From Chryseolinea sp. H1M3-3 (GTDB lineage: Bacteria; Bacteroidota; Bacteroidia; Cytophagales; Cyclobacteriaceae), in the NCBI RefSeq assembly GCF_029360725.1, contig NZ_JARKMY010000019.1, positions 310,001-374,000 of the forward strand: a stretch of 64,000 nucleotides of DNA, in the 5' to 3' direction. Of this stretch, positions 1-8,795 are shown piece by piece; the first letter of the stretch is position 1; every line of letters begins with the position of its first letter. The notes beneath the pieces were generated by a model. It made no database searches and had not been told where the DNA came from. It saw nothing but the letters and a program-made list of their open reading frames with translations. The position numbers were made by a program, and so were the translations under genes.

Positions 1-1
1 A

Positions 2-1678
2 CAAACAAAAAAGACCTTTTTTCATGTAACGACAGGTATGCGTTACGTTATTCTCTCGGATGGTAAAAAAATAAAACCGGAGAGAATCAATATCGAACAA
101 CGTGAGAAATTTTCCGGCAACATCGTCCAACTTAATCTTGAAGAAGGAAAAGAATTAGTGGTGTACAAATATGCTGCGATCTTATCTTCCGAAAATCATC
201 CTAAAGAAAAACTTGTTGAAAATTGCAGGAAGGTTTTAGATGAAGCATTTGATGCGGGATTCGAGACACTGTTTGCAGAGCACGAAAAAGTATGGGCACA
301 TAAATGGGAGGAATGTGACATTACAATTGACGGCGATGTTGCAGCACAACAGGGAATTCGATTTAACATATTTCAACTGAGCCAGACGTACACTGGCGAA
401 GATGAGCGTTTGAATATAGGGCCGAAGGGATTTACAGGTGAAAAATATGGCGGAAGCACATACTGGGACACTGAGGCTTATTGTATTCCATTTTACCTGG
501 GTACAGCCGAACAAAAAGTTGCAAGAAATTTATTGATCTATCGCTACAAACACCTGCCAAAGGCAATTGAAAATGCGCGGAAGCTAGGATTCAAAGATGG
601 CGCGGCATTTTATCCTTTTGTCACGATGAATGGTGAAGAATGTCACAATGAGTGGGAAATCACGTTTGAGGAAATACATAGAACGAGCGCGATGGCATAT
701 GCAATTCGTGATTACATAGATTATACCGGCGACAGTCATTACTTGGCGGAGTTCGGCCTTGAAGTACTGATCGGCATTTCAAGGTTCTGGGCACAACGGG
801 TAAACTGGTCTTCGGATAAAAATAAGTATGTTATCCTGGGCGTTACCGGCCCGAATGAATATGAAAATAATGTGAACAATAACTGGTACACCAATTACCT
901 GGGTGTTTGGACGTTAAAATATACCCAACAGGCGATTGATTATGTGAAGAAGGAAGACCCAAAAAGGTTTTCAGAGATTGTCGAAAAAACCAAACTAAAC
1001 GAAAAGGAAGAAACAGCAAACTGGAAAGAAATTGCTACCAAAATGTATTTCCCGGAAGATGAGAAGCGGGGTGTTTTCCTGCAACAAGATGGGTTTCTTG
1101 ATAAAGAACTTTTGAGGGTTACGGAACTAAAACCGGAAGATCGCCCCATCAATCAGAAGTGGTCGTGGGATAGAATTCTTCGTTCATGTTTCATCAAGCA
1201 AGCAGATGTGCTTCAGGGATTGTATCTGTTTGAGGATGATTTTGAACAGGAGAGTATTCGGAAGAATTTTGATTTCTATGAACCGATGACCGTCCACGAA
1301 TCATCGTTATCGCCGTGCGTTCACGCTATTCTCGCTTCTAAATTAGGATACAAAGAACGGGCATACGAATTCTACTTGCGCACCGCCCGCTTGGATCTTG
1401 ACGATTATAATAATGACACGGAAGAAGGTTGTCATATTACATCCATGGCAGGTACGTGGATGAGTGTTGTAAAAGGATTTGGAGGTATGCGTGTTAAGGA
1501 AGGTAAACTTCATTTCAACCCATTTATTCCCGACAAATGGAAATCATATTCCTTTCGCTTGGAATTCAGAAATAGGGTAATAAAACTCACGGTAACAAAG
1601 GATAGCTGTGAAACGATTCTGGAATCAGGGGAACCAATGGAGATTGTGCTCAAGGATGAAGTGAAAGAATTAAAGTAA
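2..1678 (+). CDS. GH65 glycoside phosphorylase, probably maltose phosphorylase (5' end cut by window)
   Basis: The reading frame is open from base 2, so the ATG at 38 is internal and the gene begins left of the window. About 558 residues are visible, against roughly 750-770 for the family. The missing part is the N-terminal beta-sandwich and linker. Visible family signatures are ECHNEWEITFEEIHR, then GPNEYENNVNNN, whose first Glu matches the general acid of GH65 phosphorylases, then HESSLSPCVHA and the C-terminal sandwich around FNPFIPDKW. GH65 enzymes split an alpha-glucoside with phosphate to beta-glucose 1-phosphate and a sugar. Maltose is the best guess; kojibiose or trehalose specificity cannot be excluded. 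A hairpin with a T-run follows at 1702. Confidence 0.9.
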   Translation, partial: QTKKTFFHVTTGMRYVILSDGKKIKPERINIEQREKFSGNIVQLNLEEGKELVVYKYAAILSSENHPKEKLVENCRKVLDEAFDAGFETLFAEHEKVWAHKWEECDITIDGDVAAQQGIRFNIFQLSQTYTGEDERLNIGPKGFTGEKYGGSTYWDTEAYCIPFYLGTAEQKVARNLLIYRYKHLPKAIENARKLGFKDGAAFYPFVTMNGEECHNEWEITFEEIHRTSAMAYAIRDYIDYTGDSHYLAEFGLEVLIGISRFWAQRVNWSSDKNKYVILGVTGPNEYENNVNNNWYTNYLGVWTLKYTQQAIDYVKKEDPKRFSEIVEKTKLNEKEETANWKEIATKMYFPEDEKRGVFLQQDGFLDKELLRVTELKPEDRPINQKWSWDRILRSCFIKQADVLQGLYLFEDDFEQESIRKNFDFYEPMTVHESSLSPCVHAILASKLGYKERAYEFYLRTARLDLDDYNNDTEEGCHITSMAGTWMSVVKGFGGMRVKEGKLHFNPFIPDKWKSYSFRLEFRNRVIKLTVTKDSCETILESGEPMEIVLKDEVKELK

Positions 1679-1701
1679 TCGCCTTTTGCAGATAAAGAAT
1701 C

Positions 1702-1724
1702 AGGAGCTTTGGCTCTTTTTTTTT
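1702..1724 (+). terminator. Rho-independent terminator after the GH65 gene
   Basis: AGGAGC at 1702-1707 pairs with GCTCTT at 1712-1717 (six pairs, one G-T) around a TTTG loop, followed by an unbroken T-run to 1724. It lies 23 bases after the stop codon, a classic intrinsic terminator. Confidence 0.8.
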
Positions 1725-2044
1725 GTTAATCTCATTGATAATTGACTTAACAATTGCCTTGTGTTGCAATAAATCAATGGCGTGCGATCAAAGAAAACGA
1801 TCCTCGTCTAATCCGTTTCGCAGCGGTTATCTATCATGCCTACGGCACTCCTCAAATCTTTAATTAAGCGCTACCAATATTTGATGTCTAACGGTACCGG
1901 TTGCGCTGCCTCAAAAACTTTACACATAGATTCGGATATGTGAAGCAAAAACACAAAGTCAAAAAAGAATGGATTCCATTGTGCTGTAGGTCCTATAAGG
2001 ACGATGTATATAAGGAATGATTATTTATAAAAAAGATCATTACA
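1725..2044. other. Intergenic stretch with no gene
   Basis: There is no open frame with gene-like features on either strand and no clear hairpin. Only the -7 element just to its right stands out. Confidence 0.5.
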
Positions 2045-2052
2045 TATATTTG
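2045..2052 (+). promoter_or_regulatory. Bacteroidota-type -7 promoter element
   Basis: TATATTTG matches TAnnTTTG and lies 24 bases before the chosen ATG at 2077. No clear TTG is seen at the -33 position. Confidence 0.5.
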
Positions 2053-2076
2053 CCGATCATAGCACATTGATTGAAC

Positions 2077-2496
2077 ATGAACAACATCAACACAGTAAAA
2101 AAAATGTATGAACTTTTTGCCACGAAGGACTATGAGGCCATTAAAAACATTTTTGATGAAAATATAAGATGGAATCAGATGAAAGGTTTCCCTGACGGCG
2201 GACAATACATAGGAGCGGAGGCGATTTTTGAAAAAGTGTTTGACGGATTTAGAAAAGATTGGACTGGCTGGAAAGCTACCATTACCCGTTACATTGACAG
2301 TGGAGACGGTGTTTTTGTTGTAGGGTTTTACGAAGGCACTTACAACACAACAGGACGATCATTGCGGGCAGAATTTGCTTGCGAGTATAAAGTTAAGGAG
2401 GGAAAAATTACAGAATTCAATCAGTATACAGATACATTTCTAATCGGGCAAGCCATGGGATGGACACAGGAATCAAAGAACACACGAGCAATTTAA
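2077..2496 (+). CDS. SnoaL-like / NTF2-superfamily protein
   Basis: This 139-residue protein has the alpha+beta-cone pattern of SnoaL/ketosteroid-isomerase-like proteins: an N-terminal helix (INTVKKMYELFATKDYEAI), a strand with IRWNQMKGFPDGG, the GAEAIFEKVFDGF helix and a C-terminal sheet ending in FNQYTDTFLIG. A TTG at 2071 is also in frame, but the ATG at 2077 sits well after a TATATTTG promoter element and is preferred. There is no signal peptide. The family covers isomerases, cyclases and many proteins of unknown role, and the substrate cannot be told. It is transcribed alone, with a new promoter before the next gene. Confidence 0.75.
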   Translation: MNNINTVKKMYELFATKDYEAIKNIFDENIRWNQMKGFPDGGQYIGAEAIFEKVFDGFRKDWTGWKATITRYIDSGDGVFVVGFYEGTYNTTGRSLRAEFACEYKVKEGKITEFNQYTDTFLIGQAMGWTQESKNTRAI

Positions 2497-2552
2497 AAAT
2501 TTACGGTGTTGGTTTGCGCCTGTTAACATCATTATATTTTAATAACGCCGTC

Positions 2553-2585
2553 TTGTGAATCGGATGGATTTGCATTTTAGTTTTG
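2553..2585 (+). promoter_or_regulatory. Bacteroidota-type promoter of the class D beta-lactamase homologue
   Basis: TTG at 2553-2555 and TAGTTTTG (TAnnTTTG) at 2578-2585 are separated by 22 bases. The ATG at 2599 follows 13 bases later. Confidence 0.6.
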
Positions 2586-2598
2586 TTACTCAAATACA

Positions 2599-3396
2599 AT
2601 GAGACAAGCCATATTCTTGTTAGCGATATTTGCTGTATCCAAACTTTATGGACAGGCAAATCTATCAACACCATTTCACGACTGTAACATTAAAGGCAGT
2701 ATTACTATTTATGATTACAATGCCAAGAAATGGATATCGAGTGATATTACAGATAGTCACTTTGGTACACTGCCAGCTTCTACCTTTAAAATTATCAATA
2801 CACTGATTGCGCTTGAAACAGGTGTGATCGATAACGAAAACTCAATCGTAAAATGGCCGGGGGAAACGGATACGATTAAGTATGGCCATCGCCCCGATAT
2901 TTATCATGACATCAGCATCAAGGAGGCATTCAAACTATCCGCCGGTTGGGCATATGTTGAATTATCCAAAAGAATAGGCAAGGAGCGATACAAGCGTTTT
3001 CTTGTGGATGCTCATTACGGAAATGCAGACGTATCAATTAAAGATCCGGATTTCTGGAATTTTGGAAAACTTGCAATTTCTCCAGCTAATCAAATTGAAA
3101 TGTTAATTGGCGTGCACGAAGAGACGCTTCCATTCTCCAAAAAGTCATTCTCCATCCTGAAAGAAATGATGATAGAAGAACAAACTAACAACTATACGCT
3201 CAGGGCGAAAACAGGGTGGACGCGGGATGGAGGGAAAGACACTGGCTGGTGGGTCGGCTATGTTGAACGAAAGGATAATATTTATTTCTTTGCCACAAGG
3301 CTTATTAAAGATCGGACAACGTTCAACCCCGATTTCGGAAAATGCAGAAAGGAAATCACTAAGACAATTTTAAGGCAGATGGGGGTAATAGATTAA
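2599..3396 (+). CDS. Class D (OXA-type) beta-lactamase homologue
   Basis: This is a 265-residue serine hydrolase of the penicillin-recognising family, with a signal peptide of about 20 residues (MRQAIFLLAIFAVSKLYGQA). The active-site tetrad STFK is at 61-64, YGN at 140-142 and KTG at 204-206, followed by the GWWVGYVE strand of OXA enzymes. The second conserved box, normally SxV, reads SAG at 114-116. Class D enzymes open beta-lactams in the periplasm through a serine acyl-enzyme and a carboxylated lysine; K64 is kept. Length is normal for the class. Whether it confers resistance cannot be told from sequence. It has its own promoter and its neighbours are unrelated. Confidence 0.88.
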   Translation: MRQAIFLLAIFAVSKLYGQANLSTPFHDCNIKGSITIYDYNAKKWISSDITDSHFGTLPASTFKIINTLIALETGVIDNENSIVKWPGETDTIKYGHRPDIYHDISIKEAFKLSAGWAYVELSKRIGKERYKRFLVDAHYGNADVSIKDPDFWNFGKLAISPANQIEMLIGVHEETLPFSKKSFSILKEMMIEEQTNNYTLRAKTGWTRDGGKDTGWWVGYVERKDNIYFFATRLIKDRTTFNPDFGKCRKEITKTILRQMGVID

Positions 3397-3443
3397 AACC
3401 TCGGACGTGCAGAATGTTAAACGTTACTGATCTATGGTGCCCA

Positions 3444-3475
3444 TTTTGATTTCAACTGCTCTGCGACTAAATTTA
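3444..3475 (+). promoter_or_regulatory. Possible promoter of the 3543 gene
   Basis: TTTTG at 3444-3448 and TAAATTTA at 3468-3475 have good spacing (19 bases), but the final G of TAnnTTTG is replaced by A. Confidence 0.35.
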
Positions 3476-3542
3476 TTGTTCAAACGGAGTGATCTGTAAA
3501 GTTAGCGTGCTTACTTATGCTTCAAGTTTTTCGCGATTGAAC

Positions 3543-4310
3543 ATGAAAGAAACCCTGCTCATAATATTTTTATTCGCAACGAACTATATTTTTGGCCAGT
3601 CGAATAGTGAAAAATTTAAAAACGAAATTCTATCTGATGAATATCTTGTCAAGACAGATATCAGAAATGAATTTATTAAATATGATATCTCTGATATTTT
3701 GACCAAAACTGAAAACTCCAGGATTTTTGGATTCATAGGAGACGACTATCAACGAATTCGCGTAAAGCTAATTTCCGTAATTAAGAATAATGACAAACCA
3801 AGCCAGTACTTTGTTTATGGAAAAAGTATGGTAAAAGAAAACGTCTGTGATTTTCAGGGGACGATCACTGTAACAAATGTATTCAATACCAGAAATCCCG
3901 AAATCCCGGAAGCAAAACAGGGCAAAATTATCGGCGAATATCTGTTCTATGAAAACCCATCACAAAAACACGTGGGACTATTCAAAGGAGTTTTTAGTTC
4001 GAATTGGTACATCGACAAAGACGAAAATCTTAAGTACGATGACTTGTCAGCCGTAGCGGACACTTTTAATAACAATGGATTTGTGGGAACCTGGACCAGT
4101 TATGTCGGAACGGTATCGAAAGTTTGCAATTGGGGAGATAGAAGAATACCAATGGCGGGAAATCTTGACGTAGGGGTAGGTGAATTTTATCCTGATAAAA
4201 AGTACCAGGCAAAGGGTTGGACCAGTTACATCGAGGCATACAACGGTGGAAATGACAAAGAAAAGATCGACAAAGCCCGAAAGATCGAACAAGCCAAATG
4301 GTGGAAATGA
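3543..4310 (+). CDS. Secreted protein of unknown function
   Basis: This 255-residue protein starts with a clear signal peptide (MKETLLIIFLFATNYIFGQS). The frame is open further upstream (to 3489), but the ATG at 3543 is chosen because it places the signal peptide first and follows a promoter-like sequence. The mature part is rich in Asn, Asp and aromatic residues and has two Cys (at CDFQG and VCNWGD) that could form a disulfide. It ends in a charged helix, KEKIDKARKIEQAKWWK. I recognise no family. The next gene, also a small secreted protein, begins 37 bases later in the same direction, so the two may share a transcript. Confidence 0.65.
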   Translation: MKETLLIIFLFATNYIFGQSNSEKFKNEILSDEYLVKTDIRNEFIKYDISDILTKTENSRIFGFIGDDYQRIRVKLISVIKNNDKPSQYFVYGKSMVKENVCDFQGTITVTNVFNTRNPEIPEAKQGKIIGEYLFYENPSQKHVGLFKGVFSSNWYIDKDENLKYDDLSAVADTFNNNGFVGTWTSYVGTVSKVCNWGDRRIPMAGNLDVGVGEFYPDKKYQAKGWTSYIEAYNGGNDKEKIDKARKIEQAKWWK

Positions 4311-4347
4311 AACCGGTAGGGTAAACGTTAGCAAAATTGCTTACAAG

Positions 4348-4956
4348 ATGAAATTAATCTTTTCAATAATACTGATACTCCCTACGTTTGCCCTAATTGG
4401 ACAAAACGGTTATATCAAACTTCAAAATGATTCAACACTTACAGGATATTTGCGGTACTATACTTCAATCAAGGACGGCCATCAGGGAATTGAATTCTGG
4501 AGAACCAAGAAAGATAAGGAACCCCTAAAAATATCAAAGCAGAGAATTAATGAATATGCTATTAAAAAGGACACCTTCAAAGTGCTGCATCAATTCACAC
4601 CATTTCCCGACAACGAAACATTCTTTGAAATAGTCGACGCTAAATTAAAGTCAAGTGGTAAGATCAATTTATATATTATTGATAATTATCAAAATGTAAA
4701 TCGCGTCAGCACGTATACCGGAGGCGGAATTATTCCTGCAATTGTCGATGAGAGTCTGGGGAATTATACGTACATATATATTCTCGAAGACAAAGAAACC
4801 GGCTTTTTAAAAGCCTTGCCTTCCAAGAGAGAAAAATTATTAGAATCGTTAGCTGACTTTTTCCCTGAAAAATATATTAAAAAATACGACGAGGTGAAGG
4901 GTAAGGTAAATTACCGGTCAGTTCCGGCCCTTGTGAAATTATACAATTCAAAGTAA
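4348..4956 (+). CDS. Secreted protein of unknown function
   Basis: This 202-residue protein begins with a signal peptide (MKLIFSIILILPTFALIGQN). The frame runs open from 4180 over the end of the previous gene, but the ATG at 4348 is the only start giving a signal peptide. The opening of the mature region, GYIKLQNDSTLTGYLRYY, and the following GIEFWRTKKDKEPLKISKQ resemble small Bacteroidota proteins with a beta-rich fold that describe a 'trait to be changed'. I cannot name the family with certainty. No catalytic motif is visible. It probably shares a transcript with the gene at 3543 and is convergent with the esterase at 5043. Confidence 0.65.
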   Translation: MKLIFSIILILPTFALIGQNGYIKLQNDSTLTGYLRYYTSIKDGHQGIEFWRTKKDKEPLKISKQRINEYAIKKDTFKVLHQFTPFPDNETFFEIVDAKLKSSGKINLYIIDNYQNVNRVSTYTGGGIIPAIVDESLGNYTYIYILEDKETGFLKALPSKREKLLESLADFFPEKYIKKYDEVKGKVNYRSVPALVKLYNSK

Positions 4957-5042
4957 CACCCTCCCGCAACTCATCGAACATACAATAATTGGACAGGGTC
5001 TTTAGGATATAATTTTAACAGATTCTCAACCTCCGCTCTGGA

Positions 5043-5759
5043 TCACTTTCCATCATCGTCAGCACTGTCCTCATCAGCCTCAAGATCAGACGCTGCAGAA
5101 AACTTGAGCTTTGCTTCTCGCAATATTCGTTGAACCCATTCACTATACATCTTACCCGAGGGATGCAACCCATCAAAAGCTACCAGGTCCGGTTCTTTCA
5201 AACCTCTCCTAGAAATATCGGTGATGTTAATGTATTCTATATTATATTTCTTGGTGATCGATTCATTTACGGCATTAAAAGCATCTATTCCTTTGCTAAT
5301 AACTTGCTGCTTCTCTTTTCCAAAAGGTGTGTACCCGTAATCTGGAATCGATAATACAAATACGCGTGATTTAATTCCGCCGGCAAGTTTGAGCGCGGTT
5401 TGCAATAGCTCTTCAAACTCAGGTCGATAACTTTCAACAGATTTTCCCTGGTAATAATTATTCACACCAATAAGCAATGACACCAGCGTATATTCAGATT
5501 TTATCTTCGCGTCCTTGATTGCTTCTCTCAGGTTATCCGTTCTCCATCCTGTAACAGCAATAATTTTACACTCTACATAATCCAGTCCGCGCACACTCAG
5601 GGAATCCAAGAGTTGAATTGGCCAGCGATCATTTGCCACCACGCTCTCACCAATGGTGTACGAATCACCAAGGGCTAAAAATTTTACATTGTCCTCAATT
5701 ATTAACTGCGCCATTGTCGATGATGAAATCAAAAATAGGAGTGGAGTCAGCACTTTCAT
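5043..5759 (-). CDS. SGNH/GDSL-family esterase or lipase
   Basis: This 238-residue exported hydrolase has the SGNH blocks: GDSY at 31-34 with the nucleophile Ser33, Gly at TGWRTDN (70-76), GVNN at 98-101 in place of the usual GxND, and DGLHPSG at 196-202 carrying the catalytic Asp196 and His199. A short signal peptide (about residues 1-17, ending STMAQ) points to periplasmic or outer-surface action. The C-terminus ends in an acidic tail, ADEDSADDDGK. The family removes acyl groups from lipids, sugars or polysaccharides, and the substrate is not evident. The gene stands alone, convergent with 4348-4956. Confidence 0.85.
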   Translation of the reverse strand: MKVLTPLLFLISSSTMAQLIIEDNVKFLALGDSYTIGESVVANDRWPIQLLDSLSVRGLDYVECKIIAVTGWRTDNLREAIKDAKIKSEYTLVSLLIGVNNYYQGKSVESYRPEFEELLQTALKLAGGIKSRVFVLSIPDYGYTPFGKEKQQVISKGIDAFNAVNESITKKYNIEYINITDISRRGLKEPDLVAFDGLHPSGKMYSEWVQRILREAKLKFSAASDLEADEDSADDDGK

Positions 5760-5866
5760 AATAAATCAAACAGTAGGTCTTTAAATTTTGTTGACTTACG
5801 ACAAAAACAAAGAGGATGGTTTTCGCCATCCTCCGTTATTATTCAGGTAATACATATTGCTTTCAA

Positions 5867-7081
5867 TCAATGGGCAGTTGCAGCCTTTCTTCTTCGAACC
5901 CAGAATAAAAGAATGGTGAACAACACAATCAGGATGATTGGAAATGTCAACATCTTTTGTAGCGTTGCTTGCCCAGCAGCAAGTTCCAATGCATCACCCG
6001 TTAATCCAGTAGATGACGCCTCTTCGCGGGCACTATCGATCCAACCGCCAATAACTGATTGCCAGATGGAAGTTGAAAACATACCTGCAGCACCTACGAT
6101 AGACATCCCAATCGCACCACTTAAAGGAATTTTTTCCGCGGTAAAGCCAATCATATTCGGCCAGAAATAGCAGACGCCGGTTGCAAATACCACTGCAGCA
6201 ACATAAGCCATTGCGCCTGTCTGGGTGCTGAATAAAAAGATCCCCAGGGCAGTTAAAATAGCAGAGGCAAGAAGTACACCTGTCTGATCAAACTTATGAA
6301 CGAACTCACCACCGAAGTACCTTCCGACGGCCATCAATCCAGTGATAAGTGCAAGGATCACCATGGGCTCTGCGCCGCTTTTGGCGAGAATTAATTGGGC
6401 CCACTGCGTAGGACCAAACTCAGAGATAGCAGTAAGGGTCATGCAAGCCGTAATAAAAATAAAGAGCGGCGTGGCCATCGCTTTAAGATTACTTGCCAGC
6501 GAAGAAACTTCGCCAGTTGGTTCCGGAAATGTTTGTCCGTAAAACAAGTATGCATAAATCAGTGTCGGAATCATGATGATCCATATTTGCGCTTCCCACC
6601 CCAAATTCATTTTTGTCATGAACAGGGATACCAGGCTACCGATCACGATACCTCCTGGAAACCACATATGAAATCTATTCAGCAAAGTGTTCATGAGTTT
6701 ACCGCTGTACGCAGTTGCAATCATCGGATTACAGGCAGCTTCAGTACATCCGTTACCAATTCCAATAAGTAAAGTTGAGATGAGCAGACCGACATATCCA
6801 CCGGAATAAATCGTCAGCAGGATACCAAGGGTATGTGCAAAAAAGGCAATAATCATGATTTTTTTCGGCCCAACTGACCCGTAAAATATTCCACCCAACA
6901 CCATTGAAATCGGAAAACCTAAGAACCACATGGAGTTAATTAGTCCGAGTTGTGATGCGCTGAGGCTAAATGTTTCTCCCAGCTGTGGAAGAATACCGGC
7001 TCTGATACTGAAGGAAAAAGCAGTTGTGATTAAGGCAAAGCAACTACCGTAAAAGAGTCTTTTATGGTTTTGATCACTCAT
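5867..7081 (-). CDS. Major facilitator superfamily transporter, probably sugar or nucleoside type
   Basis: This 404-residue membrane protein has about 12 hydrophobic segments in two halves separated by a charged loop near FPEPTGEVSS. The early loop GSVGPKKIMI resembles the G-x-x-x-D-R/K-x-G-R/K-K motif of MFS carriers between helices 2 and 3. GIGNGCTEAACNPMI and GAIGMSIVGAAGMF resemble FucP/NupG-like and other Bacteroidota sugar carriers. It would move a small solute across the inner membrane, driven by H+ or Na+. No catabolic gene lies next to it, so the substrate stays open. The start is the ATG at 7081. Confidence 0.85.
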   Translation of the reverse strand: MSDQNHKRLFYGSCFALITTAFSFSIRAGILPQLGETFSLSASQLGLINSMWFLGFPISMVLGGIFYGSVGPKKIMIIAFFAHTLGILLTIYSGGYVGLLISTLLIGIGNGCTEAACNPMIATAYSGKLMNTLLNRFHMWFPGGIVIGSLVSLFMTKMNLGWEAQIWIIMIPTLIYAYLFYGQTFPEPTGEVSSLASNLKAMATPLFIFITACMTLTAISEFGPTQWAQLILAKSGAEPMVILALITGLMAVGRYFGGEFVHKFDQTGVLLASAILTALGIFLFSTQTGAMAYVAAVVFATGVCYFWPNMIGFTAEKIPLSGAIGMSIVGAAGMFSTSIWQSVIGGWIDSAREEASSTGLTGDALELAAGQATLQKMLTFPIILIVLFTILLFWVRRRKAATAH

Positions 7082-7488
7082 ATATTGTCTGGTTTAAGTT
7101 TGTGTACCGGGAAAATAATAATTTTTCAATTACCACGTAGCATGGCCTTACCGTGGCAATAAAGATAGGGTACCTTGGTCAAGGGTCGGATTTCGGTTCC
7201 ATGTTCTTTGGGTTTCGGTTTATTCCGGTTAAGATGCGCCTAAAAAGAAAATTCTGCAACAGCTTTGTGATTTTGTGTTAGCGAAAGTTAAAAGTGAAGC
7301 TATGGACGTTTAGCTTTGTTGGCCATTTCTCGGAAATATTCCCAAATCAAAAGAATTTTATCTGCGTTGCCTTTGCTACTACTCCTGTAATCCATTAACT
7401 TTTAACTAGCAAGTTTATCGGCTCCAGAGGACAATAACCTTCTTACAAACCTCTTGTTTTATATACAATCTTTAAACTTAAATATAAT
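7082..7488. other. Divergent intergenic region between transporter and metallopeptidase
   Basis: This 407-base region carries the promoters of two divergent genes. A TAGCTTTG (TAnnTTTG form) lies at 7311-7318 on the plus strand, but it is 170 bases from the plus-strand ATG, so its use is doubtful. No open frame of note and no strong hairpin was found. Confidence 0.4.
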
Positions 7489-8337
7489 ATGCGCTGGATC
7501 GGTAGACAAGGAAGTGGTAATGTAGAAGACCGTCGGGGGATGGGCGGTGGTGGCAAAATTGCCATTGGCGGTGGTGCAGGTTTGATTATCGTAATCATCA
7601 GTTTGCTTCTCGGACAAAATCCACTTGATTACCTCAATGCCGATGGCGGCTCTTCCGCTTATGAACAACAGCAGCAGGTGCCCAGACCTGAGGAAGAGAA
7701 CCAACAGGCACAGTTTGTGCGAGTTGTGTTAAAGGATACTGAAGATGTTTGGAACGCGCTGTTCCAGCAACGGGGAGAGGCATACCAGGAACCTGTACTG
7801 GTGCTATTTACCGGGAGCGGTCAATCGGGGTGCGGGATGGCAAGCGCAGCGATGGGACCATTTTATTGTCCATTGGACTCAAAAGTATATATCGACTTAA
7901 GCTTTTATGATGACCTTCAATCACGCTTCGGCGCGCCGGGAGATTTTGCGATGGCATACGTTGTTGCCCATGAAGTTGGTCATCATGTTCAACATTTGTG
8001 GGGCATCACAGATAAGGTACATGGAATGCGTGATCGACTCAACGAAGAAGAAAATAACAAGATGTCGGTGAAGCTTGAACTTCAGGCTGATTTTCTGGCC
8101 GGAGTCTGGGCACATCATAATCAAAAATTAAATAATATCCTGGAGCCTGGCGATATAGAAGAAGCATTGAATGCGGCGAATGCTATTGGCGATGATCGTC
8201 TTCAAAAGCAATCTCAGGGCTATGTGGTACCAGATGCATTTACCCACGGCACTTCCGAACAACGGATGTTTTGGTTTAAGAAAGGTTTCGAGACTGGCGA
8301 TATTGAGCAGGGAGATACTTTTAGGGAGGATTTGTAG
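7489..8337 (+). CDS. ypfJ: YpfJ-family neutral zinc metallopeptidase
   Basis: This 282-residue membrane-anchored protein follows the YpfJ pattern: a short basic N-terminus with RRGMGGGG, one membrane segment at about 24-41, a Gln-rich linker, then the peptidase domain. The zinc site HEVGHH is at 161-166 (His161, Glu162, His165), with ELQADFLAGVW (197-207) probably giving the third ligand. CGMASAAMGPFYCP (115-128), with two Cys, is a family hallmark. It is predicted to have its catalytic domain outside the inner membrane. Physiological substrates are unknown for the family. It is transcribed alone. Confidence 0.9.
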   Translation: MRWIGRQGSGNVEDRRGMGGGGKIAIGGGAGLIIVIISLLLGQNPLDYLNADGGSSAYEQQQQVPRPEEENQQAQFVRVVLKDTEDVWNALFQQRGEAYQEPVLVLFTGSGQSGCGMASAAMGPFYCPLDSKVYIDLSFYDDLQSRFGAPGDFAMAYVVAHEVGHHVQHLWGITDKVHGMRDRLNEEENNKMSVKLELQADFLAGVWAHHNQKLNNILEPGDIEEALNAANAIGDDRLQKQSQGYVVPDAFTHGTSEQRMFWFKKGFETGDIEQGDTFREDL

Positions 8338-8628
8338 GCAGGCAATTAGTGGTCAGGTATTCTGTGATCAGGTAAACGGTATTGATAGTACCATCGTACT
8401 TTTAGGAAAAAAAATCCAAACCCAAGTTTTGAAATATTTTGTGCTTCGATTGAAGTGAGTAGATTTTTTTAAACCGCTATATTTGGCCTATTGAAAAGGC
8501 AAAATCTACAAGTCCATCGCATCTATGCAACCTTAATATCAATTGTCATACGTTGGGTCCGTCCCGTCCCGGCATCAATGGATCTATACGAATCTGAAAA
8601 TAAACCTTAAACTTTAAAATTTAATTTT

Positions 8629-8730
8629 ATGTCAAAGTCACGCGATCAGAAGAAAGAAACAAAAAAACCAGCAGCCAAATCGTTGAAAGAAAAACGTGCC
8701 GAGAAGAAAGCAAAGAAGGCTGGTAAGTAA
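8629..8730 (+). CDS. Very small Lys/Arg-rich protein
   Basis: This 33-codon frame starts MSKSRDQKKETKKPA and ends EKKAKKAGK; nearly half of its residues are Lys or Arg and there is no hydrophobic stretch. Similar tiny basic proteins beginning M-x-K-S-R-D-Q-K-K occur in many bacteria (recalled, not searched), which is why I take it as a gene. It could bind nucleic acid or ribosomes, but that is speculation. It is followed 10 bases later by a large inverted repeat and is convergent with the DUF2911 gene. Confidence 0.55.
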   Translation: MSKSRDQKKETKKPAAKSLKEKRAEKKAKKAGK

Positions 8731-8740
8731 AGTGTAAATT

Positions 8741-8786
8741 GTTATCCGTTATCCGTATCATTAGAGCGATTCGGATAACGGATAAC
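8741..8786. repeat. Perfect 15-bp inverted repeat between convergent genes
   Basis: GTTATCCGTTATCCG at 8741-8755 is the exact reverse complement of CGGATAACGGATAAC at 8772-8786, with a 16-base loop. Each arm is itself a tandem duplication of the 7-mer GTTATCC. On the plus strand an A-run follows, not a T-run, so it is not a classic terminator. It may stop or stabilise both converging transcripts. Confidence 0.75.
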
Positions 8787-8795
8787 AAAAAAATA

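Noticed and set aside
2077-4956. An integron-like cassette array (small genes plus an OXA-type gene, with GTTA-containing gaps)
   Set aside because: The gaps contain sequences such as AACGTTAG, but no paired attC-type core and inverse core with a foldable centre could be recognised, the genes have their own promoters, and no integrase is present.
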